In this document: positions 1-7,689 of the stretch, in pieces
How the letters are laid out: every line of letters starts with the position of its first letter
Numbering within the stretch: position 1 is the stretch's first letter
Assembly (NCBI GenBank): GCA_964483375.1
Contig: CAZABJ010000011.1
Span: forward strand, 1 to 55,927
Source: JAUIEH01 sp964483375
GTDB taxonomy: Bacteria > Pseudomonadota > Alphaproteobacteria > Caulobacterales > Maricaulaceae
Length of the DNA stretch: 55,927 nucleotides
Direction: 5' to 3'
The notes under the pieces: generated by a model
What the model was told of the DNA's origin: nothing
Databases searched by the model: none
Seen by the model: the letters and a program-made list of their open reading frames with translations, nothing else
Translations under genes and position numbers: made by a program

Positions 1-55
1 GCGCATCTGCTTTGGGAGCAGAGGGTCGTTGGTTCGAATCCAGCCGCCCCGACCA
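1..55 (+). tRNA. tRNA-Pro (anticodon TGG), 5' end cut off by the window
   Basis: The anticodon arm reads CTGCT-TTGGGAG-CAG, giving anticodon TGG. The T arm (GGTTCGAATCC) and an acceptor 3' strand follow, with CCA encoded at 53-55. The 5' acceptor strand and most of the D arm lie outside the window. Confidence 0.93.
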
Positions 56-125
56 ATCGCCGTGAAGCGACGCCGAAGGCGGGGTTCGCGCATGGGGAAG
101 TCAAAACCGCGCCCGTGGCGGCGAG

Positions 126-200
126 TGGCAGGCCCTAGGGGAATCGAACCCCTCTTTCCAGGTTGAAAACCTGGCGTCCTAACCGATAGACGAAGGGCCC
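126..200 (-). tRNA. tRNA-Glu (anticodon TTC)
   Basis: Read on the minus strand, the gene starts GGGCCCTTCG at 200. It has an anticodon stem CCAGG/CCTGG around a loop TTTTCAA (anticodon TTC), a T arm GGGGTTCGATTCCCC and a 3' acceptor strand followed by an encoded CCA (126-128). All four stems pair. Confidence 0.95.
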
Positions 201-295
201 GCGATCAAGAGCGCTCGTAACTAAGGCGCGCTTCGACCCCTGTCAAGAAAGGGCGGCGGCGAGCCCGCAGCCCGCCGCCCGATGCGATCGCCGGG

Positions 296-649
296 TTAGA
301 CGATCGCTTGGTCCTGAGCCGTTTGCTCGTTGGACTGAAGCGGCGCATGCGCAGCGGATTGCGCGCCGGGGCGCCGCAGGGTGTTCTGGATCGACTGCAG
401 ACGGATGCGCAGCGTCTGGGTCATGCCCGCCAGCGCAATGACCGTTTCGGCCATGCGGGGCACGAGTTCCAGCTCATCAAGGTGAGACGCTTCGGGCGCG
501 GCGTCGAGCGCGATGGCGTTGCGGCCGGTCAAGTCGTGCTCAATTTCGGCCAAGCGCTGGTCGAGCGTGGAGAGGGCGGAAAACGTGCTGGAGAGATGGG
601 CGAGACCGCCGTTGAGAGACGTGTCGCGGCTGCGGGCGTTGGCAGACAT
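296..649 (-). CDS. Small hypothetical protein, 117 aa
   Basis: I do not recognise a family. The product is mostly helical and soluble-looking, with a heptad-like stretch around residues 22-40 and another around 66-92. It ends in a Gln/Ala-rich polar tail, and no signal peptide or membrane segment is visible. The minus frame is preferred over the overlapping plus-strand frame because a good Shine-Dalgarno (GGAAGGA) lies about 5 bases before the ATG, and because the opposite frame is Arg/Gly-rich as expected of a shadow. It is divergent from the NDUFS4-like gene, with a 187-bp spacer that presumably holds both promoters. Function unknown. Confidence 0.6.
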   Translation of the reverse strand: MSANARSRDTSLNGGLAHLSSTFSALSTLDQRLAEIEHDLTGRNAIALDAAPEASHLDELELVPRMAETVIALAGMTQTLRIRLQSIQNTLRRPGAQSAAHAPLQSNEQTAQDQAIV

Positions 650-836
650 GGCGTTCCTTCCGGAGCGAGGGTTGTTTTGACCGCGCCGTCCCGCCCAGAG
701 GCGGTCTGACGGCGTCTGTCAGGCGAAAAGCATGTCGCGTGCCAAGCGAACCAGGCGAGGGGAATTCGTGCGCGTTCGTTCGCGTTGCGCGTCTGTGCGC
801 TCCGGTCTACATGTGCTGCGCTAGCGAGGATTTCGA

Positions 837-1142
837 ATGATTGCGAGAATTTACCGCCCCGCCAAAACGGCCATGCAATCCGGCCAATCCAAGACCAAAG
901 AGTGGGTGCTCGAATTTGAGCGTCAGGCCGCAAAGCGCTCCGATCCCTTGATGGGGTGGACCAGCTCGACGGATATGCGCGAGCAGATTTCGCTTCAATT
1001 CGAGACGAAAGAGGCGGCGGTGCGTTACGCCGAGGATTACGGCATCGCCTATCGGGTGATTGAGCCCAAGCCGCGTCGGCGCATTTACAAATCCTACGCC
1101 GACAATTTCGCCGCGGACCGCAAACGCCCTTGGACGCACTGA
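837..1142 (+). CDS. NDUFS4-like complex I accessory subunit (ETC complex I subunit family)
   Basis: This 101-aa protein matches the small alphaproteobacterial homologues of mitochondrial NDUFS4 (AQDQ), an accessory subunit at the NADH-oxidising arm of respiratory complex I. Supporting features are an N-terminal IYRPAKTAMQSG segment, the WVLEFE strand, the MGWTSSTDM motif, the FETKEAAVRYAEDYGI segment and a basic C-terminus with YADNFA. The length is typical of the bacterial form, which lacks a mitochondrial presequence. It stands alone, followed by tRNA-Arg. Bacterial members are usually encoded away from the nuo operon, as here. Confidence 0.9.
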   Translation: MIARIYRPAKTAMQSGQSKTKEWVLEFERQAAKRSDPLMGWTSSTDMREQISLQFETKEAAVRYAEDYGIAYRVIEPKPRRRIYKSYADNFAADRKRPWTH

Positions 1143-1204
1143 GCGCGTCCGACCCAGGGCTATAGTGGCGAACCTGGTCGAGCGCTGGTATGCGTTCGCC
1201 CAAC

Positions 1205-1281
1205 GGTCCCATAGCTCAACTGGATAGAGCAGCTGACTTCTAATCAGCAGGTTCCAGGTTCGAGTCCTGGTGGGATCGCCA
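1205..1281 (+). tRNA. tRNA-Arg (anticodon TCT)
   Basis: The acceptor GGTCCCA pairs with TGGGATC. The anticodon stem GCTGA/TCAGC encloses a loop with TCT. The T arm is CCAGGTTCGAGTCCTGG and CCA is encoded at the 3' end. Confidence 0.95.
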
Positions 1282-1398
1282 TGCTTTTCAAGGACTTATA
1301 GCGGATTTCCGTCAGTCAGTAATGAGAACGCGCCGTGAACGCTCGCACTTTTTCCAGTGACCCTAACTGAGGGCGGCTGTCGGCCCGCGGGGGCGCGT

Positions 1399-2523
1399 TC
1401 AGGCGGTCGCCAACGCGGTGAACGCGCGCGCTAAGTCTTCTTGCAACGCCTCAAGCGGATCCAGGCCGACGGCGAGCCGGATGAGCGGTCCGCCCAGCGC
1501 AGGGCGGTGGGTGCGGCGGCGGAGTTGTGGGTCGGACCAAATGGCGAGGCTCTCAAAGCCGCCATAGGAATAGCCGAGCTGAAACGTCTGCAACGCGCCG
1601 AAAAACCCCAGCATTTGCTGTTTCGTGGCGGGCTTGAGTTCGACCCCGAACACCCCAGAGCCGCGATGGAAGTCCCGCGAAAAGACGGCATGTCCAGGAT
1701 GGCTGGGCAGGGCGGGGTGCGCGACGCGGACGACCTCAGAGCGCTCTTCCAACCACGCAGCGAGCGCCAACGCCGTTTCCTCATGCCTGGCGAACCGCAC
1801 CGACAGCGTGTTCAGGCCCCTGAGCACCAAATAACAATCGTCCGGCGAAACAGCCGACCCCAGCCGCCGCAACAAATCTCGCGCAGCGGCGAGACGAGGG
1901 CCGCGCCCCGACACTGCGCCCATAAAGACGTCCGACCCGCCGGAGGGGTATTTCGTCAAGGAAAGTGCGGCCAAATCGGCCCCGAGCTCGAGGGGCTTGA
2001 ACGCCAACCCGCCGCCCCAAGAATGGTCCACGATCACCGCCGCCCCCTGCGCATGGGCGATAGCGACCACGGCGGGCAAATCTTCGACTTCGAAGGTGAG
2101 CGATGCGGGCTGTTCGACCAAAACCGCTTTGGTTTCCGGGCGGAGCTGAGCGGCCAAGTCGTCCAAATCGCCAGGCCGATAGTATGACGCCGCAATTCCG
2201 AAGCCGGGGAGAGTTTGATTGCAAAACGCGCGGGTCGGCAGGTAGCACCCGTCGCTGACCAGCACATGGTCCCCGGATTGCGCACAGGCCAACAACGCAG
2301 CGGTGACCGCCCCAAGCCCGGACGGGGCGAGCGCAGAGGGCTCCTCCGACCCTTCAAGCGACGCCGCAGCGGCCGCGAGGCTATCCCGCGTGGGGCCGCC
2401 CCCGCGGCCGTAGGTCCGGCCCAGACGCAACAAATCGTCAGGGCTGTTGAGAATAAGGGTGGAGGCGCGCTCGACGGCGGGGTTGGCAGGTTTCGCCGGA
2501 CCTGTAAGCGGACCGTCATCCAT
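1399..2523 (-). CDS. metC: Cystathionine beta-lyase type PLP enzyme (Cys/Met metabolism family)
   Basis: A 374-aa fold-type I PLP enzyme of the Cys/Met metabolism family, most likely a cystathionine beta-lyase that cleaves cystathionine to homocysteine, pyruvate and ammonia in the cytosol. The PLP-binding lysine is K191 in SLTKYPSGGSD, and the cofactor-nitrogen aspartate is D166 in VDHSWG. Near the N-terminus, STLILNS and the RTYGRGGGPT segment match the family's substrate/PLP region. The length is a little short of the usual 390-400. Its ATG shares one base (TGATG) with the stop of the upstream sulfurtransferase gene, so the two are translationally coupled. The exact substrate within the family cannot be fixed from sequence alone. 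Confidence 0.85.
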   Translation of the reverse strand: MDDGPLTGPAKPANPAVERASTLILNSPDDLLRLGRTYGRGGGPTRDSLAAAAASLEGSEEPSALAPSGLGAVTAALLACAQSGDHVLVSDGCYLPTRAFCNQTLPGFGIAASYYRPGDLDDLAAQLRPETKAVLVEQPASLTFEVEDLPAVVAIAHAQGAAVIVDHSWGGGLAFKPLELGADLAALSLTKYPSGGSDVFMGAVSGRGPRLAAARDLLRRLGSAVSPDDCYLVLRGLNTLSVRFARHEETALALAAWLEERSEVVRVAHPALPSHPGHAVFSRDFHRGSGVFGVELKPATKQQMLGFFGALQTFQLGYSYGGFESLAIWSDPQLRRRTHRPALGGPLIRLAVGLDPLEALQEDLARAFTALATA

Positions 2524-3422
2524 CAGCGCGGGGCTCCGGTTTCAAGCGGCGGACCGTCGGGACGTCCCCATTCCGCCCATGAGCCGTCATACACCGCCGC
2601 ATCCCAACGACCCAACCGGGCGAGCGCGAGTGCGACCACACAGGCCGTCACGCCCGACCCGCATGTCACGATGAGATTTGGCGCTTCAAGGTCGACGCCC
2701 GCCGCCGCGAAGATATCGGTTAGGGCGTCAGCGGCGTGGAGGCGGTTTTGCGGGGTCAGCGTCGTTGACCAAGGCACGTTGCGCGCGCCCGGGATATGAC
2801 CGGCTCGAAGGCCCGGCCGCGGCTCAGGCTCCTCGCCGAAAAACCGCCTTGGGGGGCGGGCGTCGATGACGACCGTGTCGGGATCCGTGATTGCAGCCGC
2901 TACATCCTCTTGCATGGCGAGGAGCCATGGGCGCGGGGTGAGAAACGCCAAAGTGCCCGCTCTTGCTGGATCATCGCTTGTGCGCGCTGGACGAGCGGGG
3001 GCGGGGTCGAACGCCGTGGTGTGGCGGCAAGCGGGCAGACCGCCGTCGACGACGCTGACCAGAGCGCTTGAATAGCCGAACAAGCGCGCCATCCACCAAA
3101 AACGCGGTGCGGAGAACACCCCCATCCGGTCATAGACCGCCAAAGGCGTCGCACCGGCGTCTGTCGGCGCGTCCGCCAAAGCGGCGGCGAGAAACGTTCG
3201 AAAGGTGCGGGGCGGCGGCGCCATATGAGGGAGCGGCGAGGAGGCATCGCTCACAGCGTCCAGGTCAAAGACTATGGCGTTGGACAGCGACCCCTCGCAG
3301 GCGGGCTTCGGCCCGCCGGGAAACGTCCAAGTCGCATCGATAACGCTGAGCGGACGCTCCCTGGCCAGGGCGCGCGCCGCTTCTTCGGGGGCTAATACCG
3401 GATCAAGGGGCGGTGCGGGCAT
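2523..3422 (-). CDS. sseA: 3-mercaptopyruvate sulfurtransferase (tandem rhodanese)
   Basis: A 299-aa protein with two rhodanese domains, roughly residues 10-130 (inactive) and 160-290 (catalytic). The active-site loop CGSGVTA carries Cys254 and is the signature of mercaptopyruvate rather than thiosulfate sulfurtransferases. GHIPGARNVPW, the conserved segment before it, is present. It transfers sulfur from 3-mercaptopyruvate to thiol or cyanide acceptors. It is the first gene of a two-gene operon with the cystathionine beta-lyase, which fits a role in sulfur amino acid turnover. The upstream 127 bp is shared with the divergent chrR-like gene. Confidence 0.9.
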   Translation of the reverse strand: MPAPPLDPVLAPEEAARALARERPLSVIDATWTFPGGPKPACEGSLSNAIVFDLDAVSDASSPLPHMAPPPRTFRTFLAAALADAPTDAGATPLAVYDRMGVFSAPRFWWMARLFGYSSALVSVVDGGLPACRHTTAFDPAPARPARTSDDPARAGTLAFLTPRPWLLAMQEDVAAAITDPDTVVIDARPPRRFFGEEPEPRPGLRAGHIPGARNVPWSTTLTPQNRLHAADALTDIFAAAGVDLEAPNLIVTCGSGVTACVVALALARLGRWDAAVYDGSWAEWGRPDGPPLETGAPR

Positions 3423-3473
3423 TCGTCATCATAAGGGGGCAGGGAAAAAACGCAGATCCGCAGCGAACAAGGC

Positions 3474-3502
3474 TGATCCGAGCGGCCGCCACGTGCGTAA
3501 CA
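3474..3502 (+). promoter_or_regulatory. Probable ChrR-partner ECF sigma promoter (TGATCC-N18-TAACA)
   Basis: TGATCC at 3474-3479 and TAACA at 3498-3502 are separated by exactly 18 bases. This closely resembles the promoter pattern reported for the RpoE-ChrR type (group ECF11) sigma factors of Rhodobacter. It lies 47 bp before the chrR-like start, so the operon would control itself. An independent copy with the same spacing stands at 11325-11353 on the other strand before the photolyase operon. Confidence 0.7.
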
Positions 3503-3549
3503 CATCCAATCGAGAAGTGTCGCTTGTCGCTCAATGAGGATGATAACGC

Positions 3550-4191
3550 GTGTTGAACGAAGAGCTCCTCGCGGAATACGCCGCTGGCGCGCTCGGACCG
3601 GCCGGCGCTTTGCTGGCGGCCACGCAGTGCGCCATGCGCGATGACGCCCGTGCGGTTTGCCGAGACTATGAGAATATCGGCGCGGCGCTGCTGAGTCTGG
3701 GGCCTCACGAGGGTCTGAGCGTTGGTGCGCTCGACCGCGCGATGGCTCGCATCGACGACACATCTGAAGCCTCGACTGAAGCGCCCCCTTTGATCGCGGA
3801 TGCCGACGGCGCGTTGCCGGGGCCGCTCGCCGCCGCGCTTGGCTGCGGGTTGCGTGACGTTCGCTGGCGTATGGTCATGCCGGGGATGAGCGAGCACGTC
3901 ATCGCCGCTGCGAGCGAACCCGGCGCGACCGCCTCGCTCATCCGGCTGAAAGCGGGCCGCGCGATCCCCAGCCACGGCCATACGGGTCGCGAGATCACCT
4001 TGGTGTTGCGTGGTGCGTTTGAGGATGAGTCCGGGCGCTATGCCGCCGGGGACGTGGCGGTCGCGGATGAATCTGTGGACCACCGGCCGACGGTTGATCC
4101 CGCAGAGGATTGCGTTTGCCTCAGCGTGACCGAGGGCGATCACGTCATCCGGCGTCCGGTGCGCGAGTTCATTCGCTACTTCTTCAGCTAG
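3550..4191 (+). CDS. chrR: ChrR-like anti-sigma factor with intact cupin but no zinc ligands in the N-terminal domain
   Basis: This 213-aa protein aligns end to end with ChrR, the anti-sigma factor that releases an ECF sigma factor under singlet oxygen. The C-terminal cupin keeps all four metal ligands: H142, H144, E148 and H178, one residue off the numbering of Rhodobacter ChrR. The N-terminal anti-sigma domain keeps the helix EYAAGAL and the following helices, but its zinc site is gone. The usual early His is absent, and the His/Cys/Cys triad (ATH...CPxC) is replaced by ATQCAMRDDAR. The start is GTG with GAGGA 10 bases upstream, and a TAA stop just before it rules out a longer N-terminus. 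No ECF sigma gene lies next to it, unlike the usual rpoE-chrR pair. It heads an operon with an SDR gene 13 bp downstream. Confidence 0.85.
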   Translation: MLNEELLAEYAAGALGPAGALLAATQCAMRDDARAVCRDYENIGAALLSLGPHEGLSVGALDRAMARIDDTSEASTEAPPLIADADGALPGPLAAALGCGLRDVRWRMVMPGMSEHVIAAASEPGATASLIRLKAGRAIPSHGHTGREITLVLRGAFEDESGRYAAGDVAVADESVDHRPTVDPAEDCVCLSVTEGDHVIRRPVREFIRYFFS

Positions 4192-4204
4192 GCTGAGCGT
4201 TTTC

Positions 4205-4927
4205 ATGACGGTTTTGGTCTTCGGGGCCGGAGGCGGCGTCGGCGCCGCCTCCGCGCGCGCGCTCCACAAGAGAGGGCTGACCGTCCATTTGGCGGCCCGC
4301 GATCGATCTGCGGTCGCGCCTCTGGCCGAAGAGCTCGGTGCGGAGATTTCGACCTGCGACGTGTTGGTCGACGCCGATCTTGAACGCACGGTCGCTGAGG
4401 CGGCGGGCGATGACGGTTTGACAGGACTGGTGTTCGCCGTCGGGTCCATTGTGCTGGCTCCCCTCGCAAAGGCCGCGCGGTCAGGCTATCGAGAGGCGTT
4501 CGAGCTCAATGTCGTGTCCGCCGCCCAAGCGATGCGGTATGGTGCCCCCTCGCTCAAGAAAGCCGGGGGCGCAGCGGTTTTGTTTTCGAGCGTCGCGGCC
4601 GGTCAGGGGTTCGCCAATCATGCGGTGATCTCCGCAGCGAAAGCCGGCGTAGAAGGGTTGAGCCGGGCGCTGGCCGCGGAGCTTGCGCCTCAGGTTCGCG
4701 TAAACGTCATCGCGCCGAGTCTTTTGGGCACAAAAATGGCTCAGGCGATGACGTCGAACGAAAAGGTTGCTGAGGGGATCGCCAAGTCACACCCGTTGCC
4801 GAGATTGGGCCGCGCAGAAGATGCGGCGTCCTTGGCGGCGTTCCTCATATCTGAGGAAGCGTCTTGGATTACAGGACAAGTTTTCAATGTCGACGGCGGC
4901 CGCTCGACGTTGCGCATCAGAGGATGA
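4205..4927 (+). CDS. SDR-fold protein lacking the catalytic tyrosine
   Basis: A 240-aa short-chain dehydrogenase/reductase-fold protein. The nucleotide-binding turn GAGGGVG is at residues 7-13 and the active-site serine is in LFSSVAA. A C-terminal VFNVDGG closes the fold. The YxxxK catalytic pair is altered: the motif reads VISAAKAG, so Lys is kept but Ile takes the place of Tyr. The family member is probably not a standard oxidoreductase, or uses another acid. It sits second in the ChrR-type operon, where SDR proteins of this kind are common. Substrate unknown. Confidence 0.85.
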   Translation: MTVLVFGAGGGVGAASARALHKRGLTVHLAARDRSAVAPLAEELGAEISTCDVLVDADLERTVAEAAGDDGLTGLVFAVGSIVLAPLAKAARSGYREAFELNVVSAAQAMRYGAPSLKKAGGAAVLFSSVAAGQGFANHAVISAAKAGVEGLSRALAAELAPQVRVNVIAPSLLGTKMAQAMTSNEKVAEGIAKSHPLPRLGRAEDAASLAAFLISEEASWITGQVFNVDGGRSTLRIRG

Positions 4928-4932
4928 GAGCC

Positions 4933-5595
4933 ATGATCAAACGCCTGCTCACCGCCACTGTGTTCTGTTTCGGCTTAGCAACGCCGGCCGCGCAAGCGTC
5001 CGTGCCTGACAATGGCGAGCTGGCGTTTGAGGTCTATCGCAATGGCGACCGGTTTGGCCAACACATCCTGACCTTTGAAGAGAACGGCGAAGACCTTCAG
5101 GTCACCGTTGATATTGACTTCCGGGTCGGCCTGGGTCCGATCCCGCTTTGGCGCTACCGTCACGACATTCGCGAGACCTGGCGCGACGGTCGGCTGGTTT
5201 CCCTTGAGGCGACCACGCGCAAGGATGGGCGCGATCTCGAAGTCGAGGCCTCGCTTGGAGACGACGACCTCTTGTCGGTGCGGGGCGAGGACTTCGAAGG
5301 CGCGCTGCCCGGCAGGATCATTCCTTCGTCGTACTGGAACCCTGACATCATCGAGCAGGGTCAGATGCTCAACACCGAAACCGGAGAGCTGATGGATCTC
5401 GCGATTGAGGAACTCGGCGTTGAGACCATCTTGGCCGGCGGCAGTTACATCGCCGCGAGCCGATATCGCCTGATCGGCGGCCCGATCCCGTTTGATCTTT
5501 GGTATGACGCCGACGGTCACTGGGTGAAGATGTCTTTCACCATCGACGGGTCTGAAATCGACTACGTTCTCGCCGAGGCTCCGGGCCGCACGTGA
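4933..5595 (+). CDS. Exported DUF6134-like protein
   Basis: A 220-aa protein with a Sec signal peptide (MIKRLL, hydrophobic core, ATPAAQA cleavage region around residue 22). The mature part is rich in beta strands, with FEVYRNGDRFGQHILTFE and a C-terminal YRLIGGPIPFDLWYD motif typical of the DUF6134 family found in ChrR/ECF clusters. It is probably periplasmic; its biochemical role is unknown. The ATG at 4933 is chosen because it directly precedes the signal peptide and follows the SDR stop by 5 bases; an in-frame ATG at 4924 overlapping that stop is an alternative. The last bases overlap the next gene's start (GTGA). Confidence 0.8.
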   Translation: MIKRLLTATVFCFGLATPAAQASVPDNGELAFEVYRNGDRFGQHILTFEENGEDLQVTVDIDFRVGLGPIPLWRYRHDIRETWRDGRLVSLEATTRKDGRDLEVEASLGDDDLLSVRGEDFEGALPGRIIPSSYWNPDIIEQGQMLNTETGELMDLAIEELGVETILAGGSYIAASRYRLIGGPIPFDLWYDADGHWVKMSFTIDGSEIDYVLAEAPGRT

Positions 5596-6410
5596 GCGCT
5601 CCCAAACCGCGGCCTGCGCGACCCCAGGATGGGGCCGCGTGGGTTACCGGCGCGAGTTCTGGAATAGGCTGGGCGTTGACCAAACGCTTGGTCGCGGAGG
5701 GTTGGACGGTCGCCGTCAGCGCGCGATCGGCGGATAAATTAGAGCAGCTGCAAGCCGAGACTGACGGGCGGGCGCGCGCCTATCCCGTTGACCAGGGCGA
5801 CGCGGATGCGGTGGTGGCCGCGATTGAGAAGATAGAGAACGAGCTGGGCCCTGTGGCCTTGGCCGTTCTGAACGCGGGCGTGTATCTGCCTGTGAACGCC
5901 GAAGCGCCGGTTCTCGATGCATTTCGCAAGACTTTCGACGTGAACCTGTTGGGGACGGCGGCGGCGCTGTCCGCCCTGAACCCGCGGATGTGCGCCCGTC
6001 GATCCGGGCAAATTGCAATCGTGTCTTCCGCGACAGGATTCGGCGGCATGCCCACCTGTTCCGCCTATGGCGCGTCCAAAGCGGCGCTTATCAACATGGC
6101 GGAGTGTTGCAAGCTCGAGCTCGACCGTTGGGGCGTGAAGATGCAGGTGGTCACGCCCGGTTTTGTCGAAACCCCGGCGCAAGACGACAACGAATTTCCA
6201 AAGCCCTTCATGGTGTCCGCCGACACGGCGGCGAAGCGGATTGTAACGGGGCTGAAGAAGCGCGGTTTTGAAATCACGTTTCCAAAGATATTCACCTGGC
6301 AGCTTAAGTTTCTCTACGGACTGCCGAAGGGCTGGTACTTGCCGCTTGTGAAGCGGCAAACCGGCGAAAACGAGCCCGTCGCGCCGGACGCTACGCCTTC
6401 GCCAGAGTGA
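5592..6410 (+). CDS. Short-chain dehydrogenase/reductase
   Basis: A 272-aa classical SDR. The NAD(P)-binding motif GASSGIG is at residues 20-26, NAG at 94-96, the catalytic serine in IVSSATG, and Y159xxxK163 in YGASK. A longer basic C-terminus with an aromatic stretch (ITFPKIFTWQLKFLYGLPKGW) could contact a membrane. The start is GTG overlapping the previous stop (GTGA), so the four plus-strand genes form one coupled operon. It ends tail to tail with the cyclopropane synthase gene, overlapping it by 20 bp. The substrate is unknown, but location with membrane-lipid modifying genes hints at a lipid or isoprenoid. Confidence 0.87.
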   Translation: MSAPKPRPARPQDGAAWVTGASSGIGWALTKRLVAEGWTVAVSARSADKLEQLQAETDGRARAYPVDQGDADAVVAAIEKIENELGPVALAVLNAGVYLPVNAEAPVLDAFRKTFDVNLLGTAAALSALNPRMCARRSGQIAIVSSATGFGGMPTCSAYGASKAALINMAECCKLELDRWGVKMQVVTPGFVETPAQDDNEFPKPFMVSADTAAKRIVTGLKKRGFEITFPKIFTWQLKFLYGLPKGWYLPLVKRQTGENEPVAPDATPSPE

Positions 6411-7626
6411 ACTGCCCCACATCGATGCGTTCGGTCCGAAAACCCGCCTCGCAATAGGCGAGGTAGTAGCGCCAGAGCCGGCGGAACGGTTCATCGAAGC
6501 GGGGGTTCATCGCGCAGATATCATCCCAACGCGTTTCGAACTTTCGCCGCCATTGGGCGAGCGTTTCAGCATAGTCTTGGCCAAACAGCTTGACCCCGCG
6601 CCATTGCAGGCCCGCCCGTTCGGTGTGCTCGCGCAGATGCGCGTCGGAGGGAAGCATGCCGCCGGGAAAAATGTATCGCTGAATGAAATCGATTTGATTG
6701 CGATAACCGTCAAAGAGCTCGTCTTTGATGGTGATGATCTGCAAACCGGCGCGCCGCCCCGGTTTCAAGGACTGCGAGACCTTATCGAAAAACGTCGGCC
6801 AATAGCGCTGCCCGACGGCTTCGAACATTTCTATCGACGCGATTCCATCGTACTGACCCTCGATATCGCGATAGTCTTTCAGGGCGATGTCGACTTTATG
6901 GGACAATTGTCCTTCAGCGATGCGTCGTTGGGCGAACTCATGTTGTTCCCGCGAGATGGTCACTGCGCTGACCCGCGCGCCCCGTTCCTTTGCGGCGAAT
7001 TCGGCGAACCCGCCCCAGCCGCAACCGATCTCGAGGATATGGTCGCCGTCGCTGACGCCGATGGCGTCGCATAACGCGCTGTATTTGGCGTTCTGGGCCT
7101 TCTCCAAGGCAATCGTATCGTCGTCGAACAGGGCCGAAGAATAGGTCATCGACGGGTCAAGCCAGGCTTGGAAGAAGTCGTTTCCCAGATCGTAATGAGC
7201 GTAGATGTTTTTCTGCGCGCCGGTCCGGGTGTTCGGTCGGAGACGGTGGTAGAGATTGTGGGCGAAGCGCACCACGAAGTTTCCATCCAAATCGCCCAGC
7301 ACCGCGTCCATATTGAGCGACCAGATCCCAAGCATGGCCGCGAGGTCCGGCGTGTCCCAATCGCCGTCGATGTAGCTTTCGGCCACCCCGAGCGCGCCGC
7401 CGGCTATCATCCGGCGTGTGAAGCGCCAATCATTCAAAATGATCTCGGCGTGCGGGCCTTCTTCTGGGGCGTCGAACAGGAGTTCCCGACCGTCGGGCAG
7501 AACGGCGAGTAACGAGCCCTTTTGGAGACGGAGGGCGGCCCGCGCGGCGAGTTTGAACATCAACGGCGCGTCGGCCAGTCCTCGCAGAGAGGCTTCGGTG
7601 GCGTGGATTGGCGTCGTTTTCGTCAT
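6391..7626 (-). CDS. cfa: Cyclopropane-fatty-acyl-phospholipid synthase
   Basis: A 411-aa SAM-dependent methyltransferase that adds a methylene group across the double bond of membrane acyl chains. The N-terminal domain has the GVAESYIDGDW motif (residues 80-90). The catalytic half has YAHYDLGNDFF (142-152), the SAM-binding LEIGCGWGG (198-206) and the late YYLAYCEAGF segment with the conserved cysteine. It is the last gene of the leftward photolyase operon. In Rhodobacter the equivalent cfaA belongs to the singlet-oxygen regulon, which supports a shared stress role here. The 63-bp gap before it holds no second TGATCC-type promoter that I can find. Confidence 0.93.
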   Translation of the reverse strand: MTKTTPIHATEASLRGLADAPLMFKLAARAALRLQKGSLLAVLPDGRELLFDAPEEGPHAEIILNDWRFTRRMIAGGALGVAESYIDGDWDTPDLAAMLGIWSLNMDAVLGDLDGNFVVRFAHNLYHRLRPNTRTGAQKNIYAHYDLGNDFFQAWLDPSMTYSSALFDDDTIALEKAQNAKYSALCDAIGVSDGDHILEIGCGWGGFAEFAAKERGARVSAVTISREQHEFAQRRIAEGQLSHKVDIALKDYRDIEGQYDGIASIEMFEAVGQRYWPTFFDKVSQSLKPGRRAGLQIITIKDELFDGYRNQIDFIQRYIFPGGMLPSDAHLREHTERAGLQWRGVKLFGQDYAETLAQWRRKFETRWDDICAMNPRFDEPFRRLWRYYLAYCEAGFRTERIDVGQFTLAKA

Positions 7627-7689
7627 TACCTGGCGCTCAGCTTGTTTCAGTCAAATATATGCAGGAACCCACGTACGAACAGGCGGTGC

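Noticed and set aside
3403..4449. Long minus-strand open frame (348 codons) opposite the chrR-like gene
   Set aside because: It is a GC-rich shadow: no recognisable domain, Arg/Pro-rich, no ribosome binding site, and the plus strand encodes a full-length cupin protein with its metal ligands in place.
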